This document shows positions 52,566-60,473 of a DNA stretch of 60,473 nt, one piece after another (position 1 is the stretch's first letter; every line of letters begins with the position of its first letter). Origin of the DNA: Mycobacterium sp. E1214 (lineage in GTDB: Bacteria; Actinomycetota; Actinomycetes; Mycobacteriales; Mycobacteriaceae); contig NZ_LZJC01000096.1 of assembly GCF_001666755.1 (NCBI RefSeq), forward strand, positions 1 to 60,473, read 5' to 3'. The position numbers and the translations under genes were made by a program. Under the pieces are notes generated by a model that was given only the letters and a program-made list of their open reading frames with translations, had not been told where the DNA came from and made no database searches.

Positions 52566-52647
52566 GCAGCGGAGCCGCTGCTTAGCTACTGGATATCGGC
52601 TGTGAGGTTAGCTCACAGGTCAGGGCCCGATGATGTGAGGCATCACA
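52566..52647. repeat. Cluster of three hairpins downstream of a PPE gene
   Basis: GCAGCGG-AG-CCGCTGC (52566-52581), CTGTGAG-GTTAG-CTCACAG (52600-52618) and TGTGA-GGCA-TCACA (52634-52647) lie 60-140 nt past the stop of the PPE gene ending at 52708. They may end or protect its mRNA. The last two also resemble CRP half-site pairs, but with spacers of 7 and 4 instead of 6. Confidence 0.65.
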
Positions 52648-52707
52648 ACGACGCGAGGTTTGCTGTGAAGCCGTTGGAGCGCGCGGCGCGACGGCCGGGT
52701 GGCCGCG

Positions 52708-53895
52708 TCAGCCAGCGGCGGGTGGGTGCGTCACGAAGAGGGGGCGGAAGCCGTACTGGGGCAGCGCGCGTCCATATCCCGGTTGGGCCTGCCCCATGAG
52801 GGGCACACCGGGCATCCCGGGCATGCCCGCCGCCGCTGCCGGTGACGATGCCGATGCGGCGGCCGACGGGGCGATCATCGGCGTGCCGCCCAGCGTCGAG
52901 GGCAGCGCGCTGGACAGCGGGGCCGGGGCGGCCCAACCGGGTGGCACCGACAGCGGGCCGACCAGGTGGGACTCGGCGAGGCTTGCCGACACCGCGGAGC
53001 CGAGGCCGCCGACGCCGCTGACGGGCACGGCGACCGCCTGACCGAGGCCCTCCGCCGCGGGTGCCGCGACGTCACCCGTGGCGCTGGTCCCCAGCAACGT
53101 CGAGCTGGTGACCGCCTGCACCACCTGCACGGGGTTGAACGCGCCGGTCGAAGCCAGCGTGTTGAGGAAATTGCTGTTCAGGAAGTCGGAGAACCCCGTC
53201 CCGGTGGAGCTTGTCGTCATCGCGTCCGCCGGCGAGGCCAGACTCTGCAACGCCGACGGCAGCGTGGCCATCAGGCGCGACAACGTGGCCTGTTGAGTTC
53301 CAGCCGACGTGCCGGCCGCCTGGCTGACCGCCGCGGCCTGGCGCGTCAGCGCGCCCGGCGCCGCGGTCTGCTGCGGCCCGATGAAGCCCGCGAGTCGGGT
53401 GGCGGCGGCCGACGACCCGGCGTAGCCGTACATCGCGGCGGCGTCCTGCGACCACATCTCGGCGTACTGGGCCTCGGTGGCCGCGATGGCCGCAGTGTTC
53501 TGTCCCAGCACATTCGTGGCGACCAGCGCCGCCAACTGCGCGCGGTTCGCCGCGACGATCGGCGGCGGCACGGTCGCGGAGAAGGCGGCCTCGTAGGCGG
53601 CGACGGCGGCCTCGGCCTGCGCGGCGGTCTGCTCGGCCAGCTCGGCCGTCGCGCCCAGCCAGGCCGCGTACGGCATCGCCGCGGCGGCCATCGCGGTCGA
53701 AGCAGGACCGAGCCACTCCTCGCCCGTGAGGGACGCCAGCACCGAGCTGTATGAGCTTGCGGTGCAACGCAATTCAGCGGCCAATGCATTCCACGCCGCA
53801 GCGGCGGCCAGCATCGATCCGGATCCGGCGCCGGAATACATGAGCGCGGAATTGATTTCGGGCGGACGCGCGCCGAAGTCCAGTGGTGCGGTCAT
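52708..53895 (-). CDS. PPE-SVP family protein
   Basis: 395 aa. PPE domain opening PLDFGARPPEINSALMYSGAG, WxG turn GEEWLGPAS, then [57 protein letters not shown] motif GPLSVPPGW near residue 310. The C-terminus is Pro/Gly-rich (GMPGMPGVPLMGQAQPGYGRALPQYGFRPLFVTHPPAAG), and its ending resembles the PPE protein at 54587-55852, marking them as sister genes. Preceded by 691 bases without a gene. Predicted ESX-5 substrate by family and location. Confidence 0.9.
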   Translation of the reverse strand: MTAPLDFGARPPEINSALMYSGAGSGSMLAAAAAWNALAAELRCTASSYSSVLASLTGEEWLGPASTAMAAAAMPYAAWLGATAELAEQTAAQAEAAVAAYEAAFSATVPPPIVAANRAQLAALVATNVLGQNTAAIAATEAQYAEMWSQDAAAMYGYAGSSAAATRLAGFIGPQQTAAPGALTRQAAAVSQAAGTSAGTQQATLSRLMATLPSALQSLASPADAMTTSSTGTGFSDFLNSNFLNTLASTGAFNPVQVVQAVTSSTLLGTSATGDVAAPAAEGLGQAVAVPVSGVGGLGSAVSASLAESHLVGPLSVPPGWAAPAPLSSALPSTLGGTPMIAPSAAASASSPAAAAGMPGMPGVPLMGQAQPGYGRALPQYGFRPLFVTHPPAAG

Positions 53896-54586
53896 GATCA
53901 GCCTCCTCCCCCGGCACCTGACGGTCGGGTTCGCTGCGCGGCCGCCGACGCATCAGCGGACACGGAAGATGTGAATTCGATTGCAGAGCGCGGTGTTCAG
54001 CTGCGCAGCTCGACACCTCGGCTACCCGGGCACGCGGAATCGTCACAGCGATCGACATCGCAGGTCCTCTCCGCAGCAGTCAGGGGCGGTTGGAAAGCCC
54101 GTCGTGCAACGACTTTCCGCGCACCGCTGCGACAAACCCGCGAAGGGATGACGCCTGGTTAAAGCGCAGGAGTTGCGGCGATGACGAACGCGCGAACGCG
54201 GCCGGGGCCGGATCGAGACGAAACGGTCTCGGGTTCGGGATACGGACTGTCGCCGGACTTCATTTCGCTCTCACCTCCTCACAGCCAGGGCGCGCGGGGG
54301 CGCCACGGTGCACGCGGGGCAAGAGGCCGAGACGAACGCTCGGACACCGCACCCCTCTCGTCCAAGCTTCAGCACCGCACGACGTATCCGGTCGATCTCC
54401 CGGAAGCCACTTGGGCTCAACCCTTAAGCCGGGAAGAGCTGTCCTGACCTTGGGCGTCTCTCGACGTTCGAGGTCAGTGGCCTGTGTCCGTGCGGACGCC
54501 TCACCTAACGAGGTGCTCACCGGCCATGGTGACATCGGATCCCGGGTGCGTCAAACGCGTGCCCCTTCTGGCCGGCGGGTCGACGC
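53896..54586. other. Gene-free gap between two PPE genes
   Basis: 691 bp with no convincing gene. The only clear structure is CGAGAC-GAAACG-GTCTCG (54214-54231), a 6-6-6 inverted repeat about 320 nt upstream of the PPE start at 53895. No PE gene is present. Presumed long leader/promoter of the downstream PPE gene. Confidence 0.5.
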
Positions 54587-55852
54587 TCAGCCCGCGGCGG
54601 GCGGTCGCGGCATGACGGTGACGTGGAATCCGTAGCGCGGCCCGTTGCCGAAGTTGCGGCCCGGCACGTTGACCGCGGGGACCCCGGGCATGCCCGGCGC
54701 TCCCGCCGGCGTGCCCTGGGGCAGCGGCGTGCTGTTCCAGCCACCGCCCGGAAGGGCCGCTCCCGCATGATTTTCCACCTGGGCGGCCACCGTCCACGTC
54801 TGCGGCACGGACAACCGGCCGACCGTCGCCGCCTGGTTGGTGCCGGCCGAGACCCATCCGGTATCCGTCGCGGGTACGCCCGTGGCGCCGAGCGGGGGGT
54901 CACCGAACGGCACTCCGGTGGCACCGGGCGCAACGGCGCCCGGCTGTCCCACCGGTGTCCAGCCGGCATTTCCCGAGCCAGACCCCATGGGCGGGATGGC
55001 TTGCGTGTTGGGCGACCCGCCGAGCGTCACGGCGTTGATGTCGGCCATCGACGCGGTGACGGCCGGTTCGACGATCGCGGGGTTGATGTAGCCACCCGAG
55101 ATGATGCCGTTGAGGAAGTTGGAATTCAGCAGGTCCCACAGTGAGCCGGTGGTCAGCGACGAGGACGCCAGCGCCGATGAGCTCGACGACGACACGGGCG
55201 AGGCGAACGATTGCAGAGCGCCCGGGATCTGCGACGTCAACTGCGTCAGCGTCTCTTGGGCGCCGGAGGCCGCCGACGTGCTGGTCGCCTGCGTGACGGC
55301 GGTGGCCTGGTCGGCCTGACCGCTGGGGTTCGTGGTCTGCGGCGGCGGCGGGAACGGCGTCAGCGCCGCCGCGGACGCCGAACTGGACGCGTAGCCGTAC
55401 ATAGCCGCGGCGTCCTGCGCCCACATCTCGCCGTACTCCTCTTCGGTCACCGCGATCGCCGGGGTGTTCTGCCCGAGGATGTTCGTCGCCACCAGGGCCG
55501 CCAGCAGGGCCCGGTTGGCGGCAACCACCGGCGGGGGCACCGTCATCGCGAAGGCGGTGTCGTAGGCACCCGCTGCGGCGGCAGCCTGCGCGCCGGCGTT
55601 CTCCGCTTGCACACCGGTCAATCCCATCCAGGTCAGGTACGGCGCGACGGCGGCAGCCATCGCCGCCGACGCCGGCCCCAACCATTCCTCGCTACTCAGA
55701 CCCTCGATCACCGACTGGTACAGCGCGGCCGTGGAGTGCAGCTCGGTGGCCAGTGAGTCCCAGGCCGCCGCCGCGGACAGCAGCGGCGCGGAGCCCGGTC
55801 CGAGGTAAAGGCGCCCGGAGTTGATTTCCGGCGGTAGCGCTCCGTAATCCAT
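54587..55852 (-). CDS. PPE-SVP family protein nearest ESX-5 core genes
   Basis: 421 aa. PPE domain opening [19 protein letters not shown], WxG turn SEEWLGPAS, then [57 protein letters not shown] motif GRLSVPQTW near residue 355. Ends [35 protein letters not shown], like its neighbour. ATG 55852 has only a weak ribosome-binding site. Located 510 bases after eccA5 on the same strand; in M. tuberculosis lppT and PPE28-30 follow eccA5 at this place, and lppT is not present here. Confidence 0.9.
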   Translation of the reverse strand: MDYGALPPEINSGRLYLGPGSAPLLSAAAAWDSLATELHSTAALYQSVIEGLSSEEWLGPASAAMAAAVAPYLTWMGLTGVQAENAGAQAAAAAGAYDTAFAMTVPPPVVAANRALLAALVATNILGQNTPAIAVTEEEYGEMWAQDAAAMYGYASSSASAAALTPFPPPPQTTNPSGQADQATAVTQATSTSAASGAQETLTQLTSQIPGALQSFASPVSSSSSSALASSSLTTGSLWDLLNSNFLNGIISGGYINPAIVEPAVTASMADINAVTLGGSPNTQAIPPMGSGSGNAGWTPVGQPGAVAPGATGVPFGDPPLGATGVPATDTGWVSAGTNQAATVGRLSVPQTWTVAAQVENHAGAALPGGGWNSTPLPQGTPAGAPGMPGVPAVNVPGRNFGNGPRYGFHVTVMPRPPAAG

Positions 55853-56362
55853 GTCAACGCACCCGGCGATCGCGAGGCGTCGTCACTCGCGGTGCCCGAC
55901 GCGCGGCAGGCAGCTCCGGATGCGTGACAGCGGAAGACATCGGACCTCTCCTATCGGAAAACACTCAGCCCGCTACCGGCGCTGCGAAGGTTTGCCGGGC
56001 ATGGCAATCCCTGAGCCGACGCATGGATCGGCAAACGCACGTGCAGGCATTGCGACCTGGTAAATGACTCAAGCAAAACACATCGATGAAACAACTAAAG
56101 CACGCCAAGTGGCGCGTGTCCGCGCTCGATGTGAAGAGCGTGTTTCGCGCGATAACACCATGTAACGGCTGATATCAGGACCGGATGCTCGCCGCCCAGC
56201 ACGGCGCTCGGCGTGGGCGGCGACCGCCCGCAATTCGATGCGAAAAAGGCCCGTTAATGCCCCCGCTGGCCGCGTCGACGCCCGCTAATCGGAGGGCCGA
56301 GGGAGGGATTACGCAATTTGCTGGGCAGTGCATTTCCCGCGCCGAATAAGCGCGGGAGAGCG
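55853..56362. other. Gene-free gap between eccA5 and the first PPE gene
   Basis: 510 bp without a recognisable gene. It contains a hairpin directly after eccA5 and, further on, moderately A/T-rich DNA (56060-56170) with a loose inverted repeat CACATCGA (56079-56086)/TCGATGTG (56126-56133). Likely the end of the ESX-5 operon plus the PPE promoter region. Confidence 0.5.
56336..56356 (-). terminator. Hairpin just after eccA5
   Basis: CCCGCGC (56336-56342) and GCGCGGG (56350-56356) form a 7-bp, 7-nt-loop hairpin starting 6 bases past the eccA5 stop. It has no U tract. It probably marks the end of the ESX-5 operon transcript. Confidence 0.5.
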
Positions 56363-58192
56363 TTAGTCGGTTTTCTCCGCTACCGCCGCGCTGAGGCCGT
56401 CGGCGAGATCCTCGGCGGTCAGCTCCTTGAACCGCAACAACTGGCGCTCGCTGAACTCCGTGACGTCGCTGGACAGCACCGCGTCCAGATCCTCGTCGTC
56501 CAGGCGGAAGCTGCGGTGATCGCGGGCCTTCTCCACCACGTTGCGCACGAAGCCGGCGTTACCCAGCGTGTCGATGCCGCGAATCAGGTCGCCGTCCTCC
56601 GAATAGCTCTCGTCGAGGTAGAACCGCGTGTAGGACGGCAGCAGCGACTGCGCCGCCTCCTCGGTGATGACGTCCTCGTTTTCCTGGCCCATCAGCCGGG
56701 TCAGGTCGACCAGCTCCTGCGGGGTGTAGCTGAAGAACTCGATGACGGTCGAGAACCGGCGGCGCAGACCCTGGTTCACGTCGAGCATCTTTTCCATCGC
56801 CTTGGCGTAGCCGGCGCCGAACACCACCAGCTCGTCGCGGTGGTTCTCCATGTAGAGCAGCAAGGTGTTGATGATGGCGTTGCCGTAGGGGTCACCTTGC
56901 TGGTAACCCTTCTCGTGCAGCGTGTGCATCTCGTCGAAGAAGACCGCCCCACCCAGCGCGCCCTCGAGCATTTCCTCGGTGTTCTTTTCCGCGTCGGCCA
57001 TGTAGCGGCCGAGCAGCTTGGTGCGGCTGGTCTCCACCACCAACGGCTTGCGCAGCACGGTCAGGCCGCACAGTTGCTTGGCGAACGCCCGCGCCACCGA
57101 CGTCTTACCGGTGCCCGGCGGCCCCAGCAGCAACGTGTGGCGTGACGTGACGGGAACCGGCAAGCCCATCTTGGCGCGCGCCAGGTTGACCTTGGTGGTG
57201 GCCTTGATCAGCTTGATCTCGCGCTTGGCCCGCTCCATGCCCAGCATCGCGTTGAGCTCTTCGTCGCCCTCGGCCAGGTACTTCGCGGCCTCCTCGGCGT
57301 GGCGCGCGGCCTCGGCCTGGGCGCGCGTGGGGGCGCTGTCGGGATCCCACGGGTCGGTGCGGGCCTCAATGGTCTCCGGGTCGGTCAGCACCAACCGGAA
57401 GTTCGGATTGTCCAGCGCCTCGCGGGCGGGGGTGAACTTCGGGTCGCGCGAGTACACGCGGCGCAGCAGCTCGACCGCCTCTTCCTCGCGGCCGAGATGC
57501 CGCTGGCACATGCCCTGCGTGTAGAGCGCGATGTTGGCGGCGCCGGGCACCCGGTCACCCTCGATGGCGTCCTGTCCGCGCCGCAGGGCCTCCTCGAAGA
57601 CGCCAAGCGAGGCCAGGGCCGTCGTCGCCATCGCGGCGCCGGCGGCCTTGAGTTCGGCCAGGCGCCAGACCTTGGACTCGGAGAACTGGGTCAGCACGTC
57701 CGGCCAGCGCTGGGTGCGGAAGTAGAGCACGCCCCGCACGTAGTCGACCAGCTCCTCGTCGATGGGCGTGCGGGGTTCGACGCCGTCGAGCAGCTCCGCG
57801 GCCTCCTCGTAACGCTTGGCCTCGGCGAGTACGGCAGCGTAGGCGCAGGCCAGCGACTCCCCGCTGGTGACGGCCAGGCGCAGGAACAGGCCGTCGGACA
57901 CCTCGGGACGGAACTGCAGCTCGGTCACACCCAGCCGGCGGGTCTCCCAGCCGAACGTCCGCAGCGCCGACCAGGCACCGGAGAGCACCTCGATGCTCTG
58001 CTCCCCCGCCAACATCCGCGCCAGCCAGGCGTCGCACATCGACGGGTCCAGGTTCGTCGCGGTGGTGAACATTTGCGCCGCCACCTGCGGGTTGTGGCTG
58101 GGCTGCAGCCCATTCACCGAGACGCCGGACGCCAGCAGGCCGGCGACCATCGCGTTGCGAGCGCCTTCGGCGGTGGATTGGGGCCGGGTCAT
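56363..58192 (-). CDS. eccA5: ESX-5 cytosolic AAA+ ATPase EccA5
   Basis: Cytosolic ATPase of the ESX-5 type VII secretion system, thought to release EspG chaperones from PE/PPE substrates; 609 aa. Residues 1-275 are TPR-like helices ([34 protein letters not shown]...; [22 protein letters not shown]). The CbxX/CfqX-type AAA domain has Walker [22 protein letters not shown] (about 363-383) and Walker [33 protein letters not shown]. The Arg finger region is [18 protein letters not shown] 58192 overlaps the eccE5 stop by 4 bases. Longer frames upstream are not real. Confidence 0.97.
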   Translation of the reverse strand: MTRPQSTAEGARNAMVAGLLASGVSVNGLQPSHNPQVAAQMFTTATNLDPSMCDAWLARMLAGEQSIEVLSGAWSALRTFGWETRRLGVTELQFRPEVSDGLFLRLAVTSGESLACAYAAVLAEAKRYEEAAELLDGVEPRTPIDEELVDYVRGVLYFRTQRWPDVLTQFSESKVWRLAELKAAGAAMATTALASLGVFEEALRRGQDAIEGDRVPGAANIALYTQGMCQRHLGREEEAVELLRRVYSRDPKFTPAREALDNPNFRLVLTDPETIEARTDPWDPDSAPTRAQAEAARHAEEAAKYLAEGDEELNAMLGMERAKREIKLIKATTKVNLARAKMGLPVPVTSRHTLLLGPPGTGKTSVARAFAKQLCGLTVLRKPLVVETSRTKLLGRYMADAEKNTEEMLEGALGGAVFFDEMHTLHEKGYQQGDPYGNAIINTLLLYMENHRDELVVFGAGYAKAMEKMLDVNQGLRRRFSTVIEFFSYTPQELVDLTRLMGQENEDVITEEAAQSLLPSYTRFYLDESYSEDGDLIRGIDTLGNAGFVRNVVEKARDHRSFRLDDEDLDAVLSSDVTEFSERQLLRFKELTAEDLADGLSAAVAEKTD

Positions 58193-59394
58193 TGCGCCGC
58201 GGGCACGCCGGCCGGGCTCCCTCGCAACTGGTCGACCGACAGCACAAGCTCGTCGTCGCCGTGCAAGGTGCGGCTCGGCACGGTCAGCAGCGGGTGCGTC
58301 GACGGGGCGGGCAGGCTGGCGCGCACCGCGGCCAATTGGCGCCCGGTAAGCCTGTTGAGTCCCCCCGACAAGTCCCTGGGCAGCCGCCCCTCGGTGTGGT
58401 AGCGCACCCACGCCGACACCTGGGCGCGTCCCCGGCGCGAGGTCAGCCGCACGGTCAATACCGTGGCGGTCGCGTCGGTGTCCCACACCTGGTCCAGCGT
58501 GTCGCTGGTGATGTCGGACGGCGTCAGCCACAGGCTGGTGACGAAACCGTTGAAGTGCTTGAGGTGGCGCCAGCCGGGCCGGCTCCAGGTGGGCTCGAGG
58601 TCGGCGAGCACCGCACGGTCGACTTCGGCGATCTCCTCGGCCGTCAGCGGCCGCGCCGCGCAGGTCGGGCCGTCGAGGTCCTGGGCGAGCCGCTCGGTGG
58701 CGGCGACCAGGGTGGCGGCCAGCGAATCGCGGGCCGCGACCGCGGCGACGTTGCGCTGCGGGTTCATCCGAAGCACCAGCCAGGTACGCCGCACGAAGGA
58801 CGTGGGCTGGTCCCCGACGACCTCCCACTCCTCGGGGCCCCAATCCTCGAGCTTCGACAGCTCGGCGGCGCTGGACTCCGGGCCGCCGCGGCGCACCTTC
58901 ACCGAGACGATGTCGATGTCGTCGAGGTGAACGTCGAACTGGCGCAACCCGTCGGCCACCGCCTGGATCGGCAGCGTGGGCGGCGACGTCCGGTGCCGGT
59001 GCCGCGACGCCGGGTCGTCCTCACCGCCGTTGACGGCGATGACGGTGACCAGGTGGCCGTCGTACTGGCGGACGCCGACCTTGTCCCGGCCGAACCGGCG
59101 CTGGTGGTCCAGCGCGGGCGTGCAGCCGGCGGCCAGCGCGGTGCCCGGGTCGGCGGACCAGTCCCACAACCAGGTGGCCAGGCCCGACGCGACGGTCAGG
59201 CCGTGGTAGGTGACCAGCGACAGCAGTGCGACCAGCACCGCCAGCGCGACGCCCACCCAGAAGGCGATGCGGTGGCTGCCCTGCCAGGACTCCGGGCAGT
59301 GGCTGGCCACCACCAAGAGCACGACGTCGACGACCAACACCGCGGTGACCCGCGGCCACGTCAGGGACAACCCCAGTTTGCGCTGAGCCTTCAT
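58189..59394 (-). CDS. eccE5: ESX-5 membrane complex component EccE5
   Basis: Peripheral subunit of the EccBCDE inner-membrane channel; 401 aa. Two membrane helices at the N-terminus ([20 protein letters not shown], about 14-33, and [24 protein letters not shown], about 44-67) precede a large cytoplasmic domain. Its N-terminal part includes [27 protein letters not shown], the usual EccE core. ATG 59394 lies 19 bases after the mycP5 stop, and the end overlaps eccA5, matching the conserved mycP5-eccE5-eccA5 order. Confidence 0.96.
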   Translation of the reverse strand: MKAQRKLGLSLTWPRVTAVLVVDVVLLVVASHCPESWQGSHRIAFWVGVALAVLVALLSLVTYHGLTVASGLATWLWDWSADPGTALAAGCTPALDHQRRFGRDKVGVRQYDGHLVTVIAVNGGEDDPASRHRHRTSPPTLPIQAVADGLRQFDVHLDDIDIVSVKVRRGGPESSAAELSKLEDWGPEEWEVVGDQPTSFVRRTWLVLRMNPQRNVAAVAARDSLAATLVAATERLAQDLDGPTCAARPLTAEEIAEVDRAVLADLEPTWSRPGWRHLKHFNGFVTSLWLTPSDITSDTLDQVWDTDATATVLTVRLTSRRGRAQVSAWVRYHTEGRLPRDLSGGLNRLTGRQLAAVRASLPAPSTHPLLTVPSRTLHGDDELVLSVDQLRGSPAGVPAAQ

Positions 59395-59413
59395 GTGTGT
59401 TGCTGCTCCACCC

Positions 59414-60473
59414 TTATTGCTGTTTCCGCGATCGCTTCAGCAGCATCGCCGTGCCAAACACCCCACCGCCGACGAGCAGCGCGGTCACCAGTCCCCCGGC
59501 CGCCACCCAGATCGGCACCATGTCCCGCGGCGGGACCGGTTTCGGAATATCCAGCGGGGCCGACAGCCGTTGCGGCGGCTTCACGGGACCATCGGGTACA
59601 TCCCAGGTTAACGCCGCGACCGGGTCCACGACACCGTGGCCGATCTGGTTGTCCACGCCGCGCGCCGGGGCGTGGGCGGTGCGGGTCAACCGGTTGATCA
59701 CCTGGTAGGCCGAGAGCTGCGGATACTTGGCGCGAACCAGCGCCGCCACCCCCGACACGATCGCGGCCGAGAAGCTGGTGCCGGCCGGCACCAGCAGCGT
59801 GTTGTCCGGCCCGTCGATCGCGTTGATGACCCCGTCGTCGCGGGGCGACAGCCCCACCACGTCGCTGCCGGGGGCGGCGATGCCGACCCACGGACCGGAC
59901 ACGCTGGTGGCGCCCTGTCCCTGGCCGCCCTGGGTCAGCGGGTGTCCGTCCGGGTCGACGGCGCCGACCGTCAACACGTAGTCGCTGAACCACGAGGGTG
60001 TCACCACGGTGGTGACGGCCTTCCAGTTGCGCGGATCGTTGGGCTGCAACGGATCCTGCGCTGGGTTCTGCTTGCAGTCCTTCTTGCTGGTGTCGCCGGC
60101 GGCCGCCACGATCACGGCGTTCTTGTCGACCGCCGCGTACCGCACCGCCGCGCCCAGCGCGCGCTGGTCGATGATGTTGCGCGCGCTCATGCAGGTCACA
60201 TCCGAGATGTTGATGACCTGGGCACCGAGGTTGGCGGCGTGCACGATCGCGCGCGCCATCGTCTGGACGTTGTCGATCTTGGACTGCGTCTGCGGGTCCT
60301 CGTCGCCGGTGTAGGCGTCCTTGAGGCCGAAGGCCTGGCTGGACTGCCGGATCGCGATGATGTCGACGTCGGGGGCGATGCCGCTGAAGGCGTCCGGGCC
60401 CGAGCTCGGCTTGGCCGGAGGCGGCGGCGGGGCGGGCGGCCGCCGCAGACGGTGACCCTGTTCGGCGATCGCC
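59414..60473 (-). CDS. mycP5: ESX-5 mycosin protease MycP5 (N-terminus outside window)
   Basis: Membrane-anchored subtilisin-like protease that stabilises the ESX-5 membrane complex. The frame enters from the window edge, so the signal peptide and catalytic Asp/His are missing. Visible are a Pro-rich loop ([13 protein letters not shown]), [40 protein letters not shown] and the nucleophile Ser in [21 protein letters not shown]. The C-terminal anchor is [28 protein letters not shown] with basic tail KRSRKQQ. The usual oxyanion-hole AAGN reads AAGD here ([14 protein letters not shown]). Cys pairs are likely disulfides. Confidence 0.95.
   Translation of the reverse strand, partial: AIAEQGHRLRRPPAPPPPPAKPSSGPDAFSGIAPDVDIIAIRQSSQAFGLKDAYTGDEDPQTQSKIDNVQTMARAIVHAANLGAQVINISDVTCMSARNIIDQRALGAAVRYAAVDKNAVIVAAAGDTSKKDCKQNPAQDPLQPNDPRNWKAVTTVVTPSWFSDYVLTVGAVDPDGHPLTQGGQGQGATSVSGPWVGIAAPGSDVVGLSPRDDGVINAIDGPDNTLLVPAGTSFSAAIVSGVAALVRAKYPQLSAYQVINRLTRTAHAPARGVDNQIGHGVVDPVAALTWDVPDGPVKPPQRLSAPLDIPKPVPPRDMVPIWVAAGGLVTALLVGGGVFGTAMLLKRSRKQQ

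Larger units (their letters stand above)
51779..52707. other. Gene-free, low-GC intergenic region rich in inverted repeats
   Basis: This 929-bp gap between two PPE genes holds no frame with a recognisable protein. GC drops well below the surroundings: 23 of 60 bases in 52261-52320 are G or C. It contains at least five strong inverted repeats, listed separately, and repeated TGTGA-type words. As the leader of the 51778 PPE gene it may hold its promoter and binding sites for nucleoid proteins such as Lsr2 or EspR (inference). Confidence 0.6.

Noticed and set aside
52601..52617. TGTGA-N7-TCACA as a CRP site
   Set aside because: CRP sites need a 6-base spacer; the neighbouring TGTGA-N4-TCACA is also off. 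Reported as hairpins instead.

Overview
The window is a high-GC stretch of a slow-growing Mycobacterium chromosome. Gene content and order follow, in reverse, the M. tuberculosis block from mycP5/eccE5/eccA5 (Rv1796-98) through PPE genes, mgtC, secA2, the glycine-cleavage genes, glcB, gnd1, urease and ndh to modABC (Rv1857-59). ESX-5 and its PPE genes are restricted to slow growers. Placement of the mbt-2 mycobactin genes beside guaB1 rather than in an Rv1344-49 context suggests an M. avium-complex-like lineage; that is an inference from layout, not a species call.

Layout. 1-2.6 kb: molybdate ABC transporter modABC (minus, modC cut by the window edge). 2.8-6.0 kb: SDR-like protein, LLM-family oxidoreductase and ndh (plus). 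6.1-10.9 kb: ureA-B-C-F-G-D preceded by a PaaI-like thioesterase (minus). Their promoter region carries an IdeR box, a near-consensus promoter and a terminator-ended RNA at the position of the iron-responsive sRNA MrsI. 11.2-15.7 kb: blaI-blaR-type pair, gnd1, guaB1 (plus). 15.7-19.3 kb: mbtL-mbtM-mbtN and convergent mbtK, each side with an IdeR-type iron box. 19.4-26.6 kb: two CBS/DUF21 membrane proteins, malate synthase glcB, VWA membrane protein. 26.6-40.2 kb (minus): gcvB behind a tandem glycine riboswitch, resR, a BFN-domain gene, a MerR gene, garA, gcvH, three small membrane/DUF881 genes, pgsA2, secA2, ilvG. 40.3-42.2 kb: BacA-type ABC importer (plus). 42.3-49.0 kb: flavoprotein, VOC protein, TetR regulator, deazaflavin-nitroreductase-like gene, secreted serine protease, sterol-desaturase-like gene, mgtC, two DUF732 secreted proteins. 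49.1-55.9 kb: four PPE-SVP genes without PE partners, separated by long low-GC leaders. 56.4-60.5 kb: eccA5, eccE5 and the 3' part of mycP5 of ESX-5.

How it fits together. Several units concern metal and stress physiology: iron (mbt-2 and the MrsI-like sRNA/IdeR boxes), nickel/urease, molybdate, and Mg-linked mgtC. Others concern carbon and nitrogen flux at the glyoxylate/glycine node (glcB, gcvB, gcvH, GarA), with GarA the known phospho-switch for TCA/glutamate flow. The right end is a secretion module: SecA2, then ESX-5 core parts next to PPE genes, which are typical ESX-5 substrates. The least explained DNA is the 0.9-kb low-GC, inverted-repeat-rich gap at 51.8-52.7 kb. I saw no tRNA, rRNA, CRISPR, insertion sequence or prophage.
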